Source: an uncultured Clostridia bacterium
Lineage (GTDB): Bacteria > Bacillota > Clostridia > Christensenellales > UBA1242
Reading direction: 5' to 3'
Assembly: GCA_947584775.1 (NCBI GenBank)
Contig: CANPWT010000004.1
Coordinates: forward strand, 1-26,826
DNA length: 26,826 nt
Each line of letters starts with the position of its first letter. Position 1 is the stretch's first letter. Position numbers and translations under genes: made by a program. Under the pieces are notes generated by a model that had not been told where the DNA came from, searched no databases, and saw nothing but the letters and a program-made list of their open reading frames with translations. Below are positions 8,960 to 16,168 of the stretch, in pieces.

Positions 8960-9139
8960 ATGAAAGAGAAAAATTTACAAGCGCAAATAAATTATCAAAC
9001 AGAAAAAAATGTGTCTGATAAACCAACAAAAAATCAACCTAGGCCATCCCGCACAAAAATGTTTTTATCACAGCCTAAAAATAAAGGTAAATTAGAGAGG
9101 GAAACCGCCAAACCAACCCACCCATTAAGGGAATTGTAA
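8960..9139 (+). CDS. Small unknown protein, 59 aa, Lys/Gln/Pro-rich
   Basis: An open frame from ATG 8960 to TAA 9137-9139, starting one base after the nrdR stop and overlapping the next ATG (TAATG). GAGG (8951-8954) precedes the start at a usable distance. The peptide begins MKEKNLQAQI and ends PTHPLREL. It is hydrophilic, rich in Lys, Gln, Asn, Thr and Pro, with no membrane segment and no cysteine, so it is probably disordered. I recognise no family. The overlapping start/stop arrangement on both sides suggests it is translated as part of the nrdR-PAP2 operon, but the function is unknown. Confidence 0.55.
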   Translation: MKEKNLQAQINYQTEKNVSDKPTKNQPRPSRTKMFLSQPKNKGKLERETAKPTHPLREL

Positions 9140-9765
9140 TGAAGTTAAAACCAACAAAAATTGTTTCAATTATAACAATAATTTTAAGCCTTGTTTGTTT
9201 TTTAGCGCTTGCAATTTTAGTGATAAACAAACATAGTTTTTTTATAGACAAATTTAATTATTTTGTTGCCGAGCATAGGAACAACTTTTTTTCAGTATTT
9301 TTTAAAATTATAACCGTGCTTGGCTCGGTTTACGCACTTGGCTTTATTTCGTTAATGCTGTTGGCAATATGTAAAAATAGGCGGCTTGGCATATTTACAA
9401 TTTTAAACTTAATTGCGTTGGCCTTACTTGTTGTTATAATTAAATACATTGTAAGGCGAGCAAGGCCAAATTTAATGCTTGTTAGCGAAACGGGGTATAG
9501 TTTCCCATCCGCCCATGCAATGCTTATGATGGCGGTGTTTGTGCCGCTAACATATTTTGCGTTAAAATATATTAAAAATAAACCATTAAAAATATATTTG
9601 GTTGTGCAAAATGTTTTGCTAATACTTTTAATTAGTTTTTCCCGCATATATTTGGGCGTTCACTTTGTGTCCGATATTTTAGCCGGCCTGTTTTGCGGAT
9701 TGGGCGTAAGCATGTTAAATATACTTTTATTTAACAAATTTATTGGGTTTAACAAAAAAAGTTAA
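9139..9765 (+). CDS. PAP2-family membrane phosphatase
   Basis: A 208-aa integral membrane protein with about five or six hydrophobic segments and the three PAP2 phosphatase motifs: KYIVRRARP (102-110), PSAH (123-126) and SRIYLGVHFVSD (168-179). The histidines at 126 and 174 should be the catalytic pair. Relatives hydrolyse undecaprenyl pyrophosphate (BcrC type) or phosphatidylglycerol phosphate / phosphatidate at the outer face of the membrane. Which one applies cannot be decided here, although a cell-wall carrier role would suit the window. Its ATG overlaps the stop of the 59-codon gene. No clear hairpin follows; only a short T-run (9771-9778) separates it from the next promoter region. Confidence 0.88.
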   Translation: MKLKPTKIVSIITIILSLVCFLALAILVINKHSFFIDKFNYFVAEHRNNFFSVFFKIITVLGSVYALGFISLMLLAICKNRRLGIFTILNLIALALLVVIIKYIVRRARPNLMLVSETGYSFPSAHAMLMMAVFVPLTYFALKYIKNKPLKIYLVVQNVLLILLISFSRIYLGVHFVSDILAGLFCGLGVSMLNILLFNKFIGFNKKS

Positions 9766-9788
9766 ATCCATTTTTTTTGCTTAATTTG

Positions 9789-9817
9789 TTGCCAAAAAGC
9801 ATAAATTATGCTAATCT
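9789..9817 (+). promoter_or_regulatory. Possible ABC-F gene promoter with internal palindrome
   Basis: TTGCCA (9789-9794), 17 bases, TAATCT (9812-9817). Between the two elements lies a 15-base palindrome AGCATAA-A-TTATGCT (9798-9812), a good position for an operator. The -10 match is poor, so the promoter is tentative; the palindrome itself is plain to see. Confidence 0.3.
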
Positions 9818-9833
9818 AAGTGCAAGGAGAATT

Positions 9834-11414
9834 ATGATTACTGTAAACAATGTGGCTGTTCAATTTGGTAGCCGTAAACTTTTTGATGAGGTAAATCTTA
9901 AATTTACAAAGGGCAACTGTTATGGCGTAATAGGCGCAAACGGCGCGGGTAAATCCACTTTTATGAAGGTGCTATCTGGCGAGTTAGAGCCAAACAAAGG
10001 CGAGGTTATAATCCCTAATAAAGAAAGGCTTTCGGTTTTAGAACAAAATCAGGAAAAGTATAACAATTTCACCGTTCTACGCACTGTTTTAATGGGGCAT
10101 AAGCGCCTTGTTGAAATTATGGACGAAAAGGAAAAATACTATCAAAAAACCGATTTCACTGAGGAAGATGGCGTCAAACTTGGCGAATTAGAGGCCGAGT
10201 TTATGGAACTAAACGGCTGGGATGCGGAAAGTGAAGCGCAAAACCTGTTAAATTCACTAGAAATTCCGTCCGCTTTGCATAACGAACTTATGGCAAATGT
10301 AGATAGCAAAATAAAAGTTAAAGTTTTGCTTGCGCAAGCCTTGTTTTCTAACCCCGACAACCTAATTTTGGACGAGCCTACTAACAACCTAGATGTAAAA
10401 ACAATCCGCTGGTTAGAGGATTTTATTTTAAATTTTGAAAACACAATAATAATAGTTAGCCACAACAGGCACTTTTTAAATAAAGTTTGCACCCATATTT
10501 GCGATATAGACTATGGCAAAATCAATTTATACCTTGGCAATTACGATTTTTGGTACGAAACTAGCCAACTAGCCCTAAAACAGCAAAAGGAACAAAACAA
10601 AAAAGCCGAACAACGCGCAAAGGAACTGCAAGATTTTATTGCAAGGTTTTCTGCCAATGCATCAAAATCTAAACAGGCAACTAGCAGGAAAAAGGAGTTA
10701 GAGCGCCTTACAATAGAAGATATTAAGCCGTCCAGCCGCAAATATCCATATATAGATTTTAAATTTGACCAGAGAATCGGCAACGACATACTTTTTGTAA
10801 AAAACCTAACAAAAAAAGGCGTGTTTGAAAATGTGTCTTTCACCGTCCGTCCAGACAATAAAATTGCCATCATGAGCGATAATAGCACAGTTGTCACAAC
10901 TTTATTTAACATCCTCGCTGGGGTGGACACTAATTATTCGGGCGAAGTGAAATGGGGCAAAACCATAACACAAACATATTTACCACAAAACAATAACAGT
11001 TATTTTGAAAATTCCGAGTTATCGCTAGTGGAATGGATTGGCCAGTTCACCAAGGAAACGGACGCAACATTTTTGCGCAGTTGGCTTGGCAGGATGCTTT
11101 TCAGCGGCGAGGAAGCAGATAAAAAAGCCAAAGTTTTGTCCGGTGGGGAAAGGGTTAGATGTATGTTTGCCAAAATGATGTTGCAAGCGGGCAACTTTTT
11201 GCTGCTAGACGAGCCTACAAACCACCTGGATTTGGAAAGTATAACCGCGCTAAATAAGGGCATGGAGCGCTTTGAAGGCTGCATGATTTTCTCCACCCAC
11301 GATGAGGAAATTATTTCAACCGTAGCAAACCGAATAATCCGCATAAACAACACCCTTGAATACGATAAAGAAATAGATTACGAAACTTATGTGGAAACAC
11401 AAATGAAAAAATAA
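9834..11414 (+). CDS. ykpA: ABC-F ATPase, YkpA type, with one degenerate ATP site
   Basis: A 526-aa duplicated ATPase without membrane segments, a ribosome-associated ABC-F protein. NBD1 has Walker A GANGAGKS (34-41) and Walker B LILDEPTNNLD (177-187). The linker (240-300) has the KSKQATSRKKELE pattern. NBD2 has signature LSGGE (435-439), LLLDEPTNHLD (456-466) and the STHD switch (487-490). The order and wording match Bacillus YkpA closely. Site 1 (NBD1 Walker A plus NBD2 signature) is intact. Site 2 is degenerate on both sides: the NBD2 Walker A position reads SDNSTVVTT (348-356), as I recall typical of the family, and the NBD1 signature is VDSKI (156-160) rather than a GGS/SGG motif. The start is ATG 9834, with AAGGAG just upstream; an upstream in-frame start would run through the promoter region. 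No stress or antibiotic role is shown. Confidence 0.92.
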   Translation: MITVNNVAVQFGSRKLFDEVNLKFTKGNCYGVIGANGAGKSTFMKVLSGELEPNKGEVIIPNKERLSVLEQNQEKYNNFTVLRTVLMGHKRLVEIMDEKEKYYQKTDFTEEDGVKLGELEAEFMELNGWDAESEAQNLLNSLEIPSALHNELMANVDSKIKVKVLLAQALFSNPDNLILDEPTNNLDVKTIRWLEDFILNFENTIIIVSHNRHFLNKVCTHICDIDYGKINLYLGNYDFWYETSQLALKQQKEQNKKAEQRAKELQDFIARFSANASKSKQATSRKKELERLTIEDIKPSSRKYPYIDFKFDQRIGNDILFVKNLTKKGVFENVSFTVRPDNKIAIMSDNSTVVTTLFNILAGVDTNYSGEVKWGKTITQTYLPQNNNSYFENSELSLVEWIGQFTKETDATFLRSWLGRMLFSGEEADKKAKVLSGGERVRCMFAKMMLQAGNFLLLDEPTNHLDLESITALNKGMERFEGCMIFSTHDEEIISTVANRIIRINNTLEYDKEIDYETYVETQMKK

Positions 11415-11509
11415 GTTTAATTTTTGGTATTTATAAATTATTTTTAAAATTTAATCCATACTAAAAATGTAGTCAAAATTGATTAATAAACATTTTTTAG
11501 GAGGTATAA

Positions 11510-12412
11510 ATGTCCAAAACAAAAAAATCTTTTATAATTTTACCACTAGTTATTGCAGTTATTATTACATCATTTATCTTGTCCGCCTGCGGAGATAAAA
11601 AGGCAAAATTTAACATTGATTCCGACATAAAAACCAACTCAAACGCAATAATTTCCGCCCTTACCGACAAGGCCTACAACAAACTTGTCGCCGCGGATGA
11701 AGCGCACATTTTAACTTTTGCCGAACTTAAACAAGAACTCAGCAACCCAGAAGGCTTAACAAATTATTATGTTGAAATTGGCTCGGTAGAAAATATTAAT
11801 AAAATCAATTCAATTTCGCTTGGCGGCGCAACATTTAACCAAGGGGCAGATTTTATGTTCTCTATTGGCAACAACAATTTTGTTAAAGATAAAGCCTTTG
11901 TTGTTGAAGATAACAAATTAAGCGTTGCCGCGCCAATTATTGCCTTTGAAATTGTTAACACAAACAAAATTTCTATAAACGGCACAGAGTATGATTTTGC
12001 AATAAGCAACAAACCAGAGGAATTGCAAATTAATCAAACTCCAACCTTTTTGGCGGGCACAAATAAAAAAGAGGACAACACAATCAGCGCAGTAGAAAAC
12101 GCAACCAACCAATTTGATGTAACAATAAAAGATGCAACCGAAATGTTAAAATTTATGCCCAAAAATGCTGATGTAAATTCATCAACCGTGTATTTAAGGA
12201 AGTTTACCAACGCCCAAGGCAACATTAGTTACGGCCTAACAAAAGCAGAAGGGGACGGCGCATACGGCAGTTACGTTGTTGGCTATCACACAGATTTTTC
12301 TCAAATACAAACCGCGCAATACGAGGGCAAAAACACAATAGATTTATATTTAGTGGATGGCGGCATGGCAACAATTGTTTTAAACATAACCTTGCAAAAC
12401 CCACAAGAATAA
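11510..12412 (+). CDS. Predicted lipoprotein of unknown function
   Basis: A 300-aa protein. A basic start (MSKTKKS), a hydrophobic stretch from about 8 to 25 and the lipobox LSAC give Cys27 as the likely lipidated residue, so the mature protein should be anchored on the outer face of the membrane. The remaining 270 residues are hydrophilic, rich in Asn, Thr and Ala, with short beta-like stretches and no cysteines that I can see. No catalytic or binding motif is recognisable. GGAGG five to six bases before the ATG is a strong ribosome site. It lies 95 bases after the ABC-F gene, with no clear sigma-A promoter in the gap, and ends at a strong bidirectional hairpin. A substrate-binding, adhesion or envelope role is possible, but nothing in the sequence picks one. 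Confidence 0.8.
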   Translation: MSKTKKSFIILPLVIAVIITSFILSACGDKKAKFNIDSDIKTNSNAIISALTDKAYNKLVAADEAHILTFAELKQELSNPEGLTNYYVEIGSVENINKINSISLGGATFNQGADFMFSIGNNNFVKDKAFVVEDNKLSVAAPIIAFEIVNTNKISINGTEYDFAISNKPEELQINQTPTFLAGTNKKEDNTISAVENATNQFDVTIKDATEMLKFMPKNADVNSSTVYLRKFTNAQGNISYGLTKAEGDGAYGSYVVGYHTDFSQIQTAQYEGKNTIDLYLVDGGMATIVLNITLQNPQE

Positions 12413-12435
12413 AAAAGGCTTAATAGCCTTTTTTT
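12411..12435. terminator. Bidirectional terminator between the lipoprotein and XRE genes
   Basis: A perfect 10-bp stem AAAAAAGGCT / AGCCTTTTTT with a TAAT loop. With A-runs on one side and T-runs on the other it can stop transcription from both converging units. Confidence 0.88.
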
Positions 12436-12436
12436 G

Positions 12437-12484
12437 TTACACTCTTCCCACCAAATAATCCACGCTTACTCCCAAATAGTCCGC
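12437..12484. repeat. 48-base direct repeat, copy 1
   Basis: The 3' end of the downstream XRE gene matches 12865-12912 at 47 of 48 positions (one G/A difference), 428 bases apart. It encodes the shared C-terminal DNA-binding tail ending in VDYLVGRV. Confidence 0.9.
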
Positions 12485-12865
12485 TAAATAAATTAAATTT
12501 TCAGTGGTGGGGTATTGCAATTTGTTAAACCAAGCATATAAATGCCCTTTGTTAAATTTGGTTTCTTTTATAAATTGATATTTTGTTTTATTTTTTATAA
12601 TTAACGCCTCATTTAATCTAACATGAAAAGGAATTAATTTTTTTGTTTTAACTTGTTCAAAATTTTGTGTCCTTGCAAGTAAATAGTCTAAATTACAGTT
12701 AAAAACATCCGCAATTTTAATTAAATAATTAATTTTTGGCAAACATTCGCCATTTTTCCATTTGTAAAAAATAGAAGCATAGTTTAAGCCTAACAATTCA
12801 ATCATTTTGCTATAACTTATGTTGTTTTCCGCCAATAATTCATTAAATCTATTACAAAAATTCAT
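12437..12865 (-). CDS. Double-HTH XRE-family regulator (second of pair)
   Basis: A 142-aa protein made of two XRE-like helix-turn-helix modules. Module 1 runs over residues 1-65 (FNELLAENNISYSKMIELLG ... IADVFNCNLDYLLART). Module 2 runs over about 75-142 (FHVRLNEALIIKNKTKYQFI ... LADYLGVSVDYLVGRV). The 'ADxxxxxxDYLxxR' ending of each module is the usual end of cI/Xre-type DNA-binding domains. There is no separate ligand, peptidase or effector domain. It starts with ATG 12863-12865, overlapping the stop of its upstream paralogue (TAATG), and the two proteins have the same length and the same last 13 residues. This looks like a tandem duplication. Likely a DNA-binding repressor; its target is unknown. 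No toxin partner is adjacent. Confidence 0.82.
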   Translation of the reverse strand: MNFCNRFNELLAENNISYSKMIELLGLNYASIFYKWKNGECLPKINYLIKIADVFNCNLDYLLARTQNFEQVKTKKLIPFHVRLNEALIIKNKTKYQFIKETKFNKGHLYAWFNKLQYPTTENLIYLADYLGVSVDYLVGRV

Positions 12866-12912
12866 TACACTCTTCCCACCAAATAATCCACGCTTACTCC
12901 CAAATAATCCGC
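12865..12912. repeat. 48-base direct repeat, copy 2
   Basis: The 3' end of the upstream XRE gene. Similarity to copy 1 falls off sharply outside these 48 bases although the two proteins are homologous over their full length, suggesting recent gene conversion or strong selection on this tail. Confidence 0.9.
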
Positions 12913-13293
12913 AATTTTTATGATTGTTTCGATTGTAGGTGTGCAGTTTAAATAAAATAAACTATACTCATTGCCCGAAGTTATAATTTTATCTTTTATC
13001 AGCCTGTAATGAGTAACTTTTTTCTCTTTTATAATTTTTTCAATTTGCGCGCTAAATTTTGGCATAGGAATTTCTGCTAGCGCCTCAAAATTTTCCGTCC
13101 TGCCAATAAGATATTCAATATTGCATTTAAAATAGTTAGAAAGTTTAAAAACAGTGTCCATTTTAGGCAAAGTTTTATTATTTTTCCACCTGTAAAAATT
13201 AGATTTATTTTTATAATTTAAATATTTAAAAACCTCGTCAACACTAACATCATTTTCTTGCATCAATTCATTTAATCTTAATTTAATTTCCAT
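12865..13293 (-). CDS. Double-HTH XRE-family regulator (first of pair)
   Basis: A 142-aa paralogue of the next gene, also two XRE-like HTH modules: residues 1-66 (RLNELMQENDVSVDEVFKYL ... LSNYFKCNIEYLIGRT) and about 75-142 (AQIEKIIKEKKVTHYRLI ... IADYLGVSVDYLVGRV). I start it at the ATG at 13291-13293, which gives exactly the same length as the paralogue; an upstream in-frame TTG at 13320 would begin inside the inverted repeat. The Shine-Dalgarno sequence is poor. A 15-bp inverted repeat lies at 13300-13353, directly before the start, and holds a possible -10 (TATATT on the minus strand). This fits autoregulation by one or both proteins. The divergent yqfC is 140 bases away and might be co-regulated. 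Targets beyond that are unknown. Confidence 0.82.
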   Translation of the reverse strand: MEIKLRLNELMQENDVSVDEVFKYLNYKNKSNFYRWKNNKTLPKMDTVFKLSNYFKCNIEYLIGRTENFEALAEIPMPKFSAQIEKIIKEKKVTHYRLIKDKIITSGNEYSLFYLNCTPTIETIIKIADYLGVSVDYLVGRV

Positions 13294-13299
13294 AAAAAT

Positions 13300-13353
13300 A
13301 ATATACCCTTTAAAATACAAACAAACATCAAAAATGCATTTAAAGGGTATATT
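13300..13353. promoter_or_regulatory. 15-bp inverted repeat, probable operator of the XRE pair
   Basis: AATATACCCTTTAAA (13300-13314) and its exact reverse complement TTTAAAGGGTATATT (13339-13353), separated by 24 bases. The left arm overlaps a TATATT that could be the minus-strand -10 of the XRE genes. The arms lack a T-run, so it is unlikely to be a terminator. The repeat is seen directly; operator function is inferred from position. Confidence 0.6.
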
Positions 13354-13419
13354 CCAAATTTAAAATTTCAAACAAATTTTGCAAGTTGTATTTAAATATT
13401 CTTTTTATTGTCAATAATT

Positions 13420-13435
13420 CATATAATTTTATATG
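13420..13435 (+). promoter_or_regulatory. CATA-type dyad ending in the yqfC start codon
   Basis: CATATAATTTTATATG: 7-base arms around a TT centre, the final ATG being the yqfC start codon. It includes TATAAT at 13422-13427, but no convincing -35 lies at 16-18 bases. Position and symmetry match the sites at ylmC and the YkvI-type gene. Confidence 0.45.
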
Positions 13436-13687
13436 GGAATGATGGAAGAAATTGAAAAATTAATGAACGTAACAGCAAGTTCAATTAACTATCGCACAAT
13501 AAATTTGGGCGGCAGGTCTTTTTATATAGAGGGCATAAAAACGGTGGTCAGTTTAGGCACGGACGAAATAGTTTTTCAACTTAAAAACAAAATTTTGTCG
13601 GTGTGCGGCAATAACTTAAAAGTAAAATATTTAGATAAAACAAGTTGCGTTATTCAAGGCGAAATAACTTCGGTGGTGAGCAAGTGA
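13433..13687 (+). CDS. yqfC: Sporulation protein YqfC
   Basis: An 84-aa protein of the YqfC family, recognised from the strand pattern INLGGRSFYIEGIKTVVSLG followed by IVFQLKNKILSVCGNNLKVKYL and the ending VIQGEI. It directly precedes yqfD, as in Bacillus and Clostridia, where the pair is expressed in the mother cell during sporulation. The biochemical role is unknown. The first ATG (13433) is used here; ATG codons at 13439 and 13442 are alternatives. No ribosome-binding site precedes any of them, and the first ATG is the end of a CATATAA-TT-TTATATG dyad. The stop overlaps the yqfD start (GTGA), so the two are translationally coupled. Confidence 0.85.
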   Translation: MGMMEEIEKLMNVTASSINYRTINLGGRSFYIEGIKTVVSLGTDEIVFQLKNKILSVCGNNLKVKYLDKTSCVIQGEITSVVSK

Positions 13688-14772
13688 AATACGAGTTAAA
13701 GGGCCATAATATAGACAATCTGCTAAAAACCCTATATTTTAAAAAAATTGAACTTTTTGACATAGTGCGCATAGATAGGCAAACCGTTTCTTTTTCAGTT
13801 GCAGATAAGCAGGCAAAAAAAGTTAACCGCTACATAAAAAATTTTAAAGTTGTGCGCACAAATTCCAAAATAAAGCAGTTGCCAAAATATTTGCTTGTAA
13901 ATGTTGGGGTAATATTAGGCTTGTTTGTTGGGTGTTTGTTTTTTTTGTTTGCGTCAAATTTTACCTGGCAAATACAAATTTATGGCCTAAAAGATTTAAC
14001 AAAACAGCAAATTATTTCTGTTTTAAACAACAACGGCATACGCACGGGCAAAATCAATTTAATTTCTAACGAAGACATTGAAACCATCCTCTTAAATAAT
14101 TACGATAGAATAGCGCAGGTTTCAGTTAAAAAAGAGGGCACAGCAATAATAATAAATTTAAGCGAAAAATTGGTGTACGAGCAACTAACATATAGCCCAA
14201 TAAAGGCGAAATACAACGGAATAATTAAAAAAATAAACATAATAACAGGCACGCCAAATGTGCGCGTTGGCGACTATGTAAATGCGGGCGATGACCTGGT
14301 TTTGCCTTTTAACGTAAGGCCAGATGGTGAAAAAATTAGCGTAAACCCACTAGCGGAAATTGAAGCGGAAATATACATAACTGCCAAGGCGGAATTGCAT
14401 AAAAACGAGCAGGTTTTAGTGCGCACGGGCAAAAGCATAACCGAATATCACTACAAACTTTTTAACAAAAATTTATTTTGTGGCAAAAACAAAAATTCGT
14501 TTGCTCTTTTTGAAATGGTAATGTATAATGAAAGTGTAAGTAAACTTGTGCCATTCAGCCGTGATTGTTATGTTTATTTTGAATTAGCCCCGCAAACAGT
14601 GTTGCACAATTTAAGCGAAGAGCAGGAAAATGTTAAAATTCAAAGCCAAGCAAACGCCAAAAGTAACCTGCCTCAGGGCGAAATACAAAACGAACAAACC
14701 TACACTTATTTTACTGAGGACAAATTGCTTGCAATAACAAAAATTACATTGTTAGGTATTATTAATGATTGA
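13684..14772 (+). CDS. yqfD: Sporulation protein YqfD
   Basis: A 362-aa protein with a cytoplasmic N-terminal domain (1-65), one membrane segment at about 69-91 (LLVNVGVILGLFVGCLFFLFA) and a large extracytoplasmic domain. Family signatures are the FTWQIQIYGL stretch just after the membrane and YSPIKAKYNGIIKKI---TG-P-V--GD-V--GD-L in the middle. In Bacillus it is a stage IV sporulation protein of the mother cell. I use GTG 13684 because it overlaps the yqfC stop (GTGA) and follows GGTGGTGAG; a TTG 39 bases earlier would lie wholly inside yqfC. The C-terminal part overlaps the ybeY-era start by 8 bases. In the usual order phoH comes next; it is absent here. Confidence 0.88.
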   Translation: MKYELKGHNIDNLLKTLYFKKIELFDIVRIDRQTVSFSVADKQAKKVNRYIKNFKVVRTNSKIKQLPKYLLVNVGVILGLFVGCLFFLFASNFTWQIQIYGLKDLTKQQIISVLNNNGIRTGKINLISNEDIETILLNNYDRIAQVSVKKEGTAIIINLSEKLVYEQLTYSPIKAKYNGIIKKINIITGTPNVRVGDYVNAGDDLVLPFNVRPDGEKISVNPLAEIEAEIYITAKAELHKNEQVLVRTGKSITEYHYKLFNKNLFCGKNKNSFALFEMVMYNESVSKLVPFSRDCYVYFELAPQTVLHNLSEEQENVKIQSQANAKSNLPQGEIQNEQTYTYFTEDKLLAITKITLLGIIND

Positions 14773-16129
14773 ATTACAAGGCAAAATAGATAAATCAATT
14801 TATTCAAATTTAGTTAAGGTTTTTGACATTGTTAAAAACGCTTTTTCCTTGCCTGAAAATGTAAAAGTTAACCTTAATTTTGTAACAGAAAATAAAATTA
14901 AGCAATTAAACAAAAAAACGCGCAAAATAGACGCAGTTACCGATGTTTTAACCTACCCATATGTAAACTTAACCCCCAAAAAGCGCTTAAAAATTTCCGA
15001 TTATGCTTTGGATGTTGACCCGGCGGACAACACCTTAACCATAGGCGATATTTACATCTGTTTGCCTCGCGCCATTGAGCAAGCCAAGGCTTATAACCAC
15101 ACTTTGAATAGGGAAGTTTGCTTTTTGTTCTGCCATGGTTTGTTGCATATTTTGGGATATGACCACATATTGCCAGAAGATGCCAAATTGATGGAACAAA
15201 AACAAGACGAAATTTTATTAAATGCAGATATCCTGCGGGATTTTAGGTCGGGCTTTGTAACCATCGTTGGCGAAACCAATTCGGGCAAAAGCACATTAAT
15301 AAATCAATTAGTTGGCCAAAAAGTTTCAATAACCAGCCCAAAAAGCCAAACCACGCGTGAAAATATTTTGGGCATATATAACGATGCAAACTCGCAAATA
15401 GTGTTTGTAGACACTCCGGGCGTTCACAAGCAAAATTATAAAATAGATAAGGAGATGGACAAGCAAATAGTTGATGCCCAAGCGGACACTGAACTTGTTT
15501 TGCTAATGCTGGTTGCCAAAAAGGATTTATTAACCCAATATAACAACCTAATAAAAAAAGTGCCGCCAAAATCTAAAATTATTTTGCTAATAAATAAAAT
15601 AGACGAGGCGGGGTACGAAAAATTATACCCACAACTATCTAAAATTTCAGCCTTGCCCGTGCTAGAAATTTTACCAATAAGCGCGCTAAAAGGCAAAAAT
15701 TGCGATGTGCTGATAGATATGATAAAAAAATATCTTCCTAGTTACGATTATTCCATGCGCTATTTCCCAGAGGACGAATATACAAACAAAAATCTCCGCT
15801 TTATGGTGGCGGAAATTGTGCGTGAAAAGGCATTGTATAACCTGGAAGATGAAATTCCGCACGGCATACATGTGGAGGTAACTGAATTTTTAGAAAATTC
15901 AACCCCAATCCAAATCAGCGCCGATGTGTATTGCGAAAAAGAAAATCATAAAGCAATAATTTTGGGCAGGTCGGGGAATATGATTAAAAAAATTTCCACT
16001 GATTCTCGGCTTGAAATTGAAAAATTAATTGGCAAAAAAATAAATTTATCGCTATTTGTAAAAGTTAAACCTAATTGGCGTAACGATAGCAGGGCAATAG
16101 AAAATTTTGGTTTAAATTTTAGTGAATAA
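14765..16129 (+). CDS. ybeY-era: YbeY-Era fusion: rRNA-maturation endoribonuclease joined to GTPase Era
   Basis: One 454-aa reading frame holding two normally separate proteins. Residues 1-158 are YbeY, with the metal-binding motif HGLLHILGYDH at 124-134 (His124, His128, His134) and TDVLTYPY at 59-66. Residues 161-454 are Era: P-loop GETNSGKS (169-176), DTPG (216-219), NKID (277-280), SALKG (306-310), then the KH domain with GRSG (401-404). The Era part begins RSGFVTIVG, exactly where free Era proteins begin, so there is almost no linker. YbeY and Era both act on 16S rRNA 3'-end maturation and 30S assembly, and the two have been reported to interact in E. coli, so fusion makes sense. The dgkA and cdd genes that often separate them are missing. 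All key residues of both halves are present. It overlaps yqfD by 8 bases. Confidence 0.95.
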   Translation: MIELQGKIDKSIYSNLVKVFDIVKNAFSLPENVKVNLNFVTENKIKQLNKKTRKIDAVTDVLTYPYVNLTPKKRLKISDYALDVDPADNTLTIGDIYICLPRAIEQAKAYNHTLNREVCFLFCHGLLHILGYDHILPEDAKLMEQKQDEILLNADILRDFRSGFVTIVGETNSGKSTLINQLVGQKVSITSPKSQTTRENILGIYNDANSQIVFVDTPGVHKQNYKIDKEMDKQIVDAQADTELVLLMLVAKKDLLTQYNNLIKKVPPKSKIILLINKIDEAGYEKLYPQLSKISALPVLEILPISALKGKNCDVLIDMIKKYLPSYDYSMRYFPEDEYTNKNLRFMVAEIVREKALYNLEDEIPHGIHVEVTEFLENSTPIQISADVYCEKENHKAIILGRSGNMIKKISTDSRLEIEKLIGKKINLSLFVKVKPNWRNDSRAIENFGLNFSE

Positions 16130-16168
16130 TTATAAACTTATTTCATAAAATAATAAAAAGGAGCGGAT

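Noticed and set aside
9777..9834. A longer ABC-F start.
   Set aside because: The extension lies over the promoter and palindrome region; ATG 9834 with AAGGAG matches the YkpA N-terminus.
12437..13293. The XRE pair as antitoxins of a toxin-antitoxin module.
   Set aside because: Both genes encode only HTH modules, and neither neighbour (lipoprotein, yqfC) looks like a toxin.
13300..13353. The inverted repeat as an intrinsic terminator or insertion-element end.
   Set aside because: There is no T-run, the loop is 24 bases, it is not flanked by a target duplication, and no transposase is near.
14765..16129. The YbeY-Era join as a read-through of a recoded stop or a frameshift.
   Set aside because: The junction is plain in-frame sense codons with no stop; only a sequencing or assembly error could mimic it.
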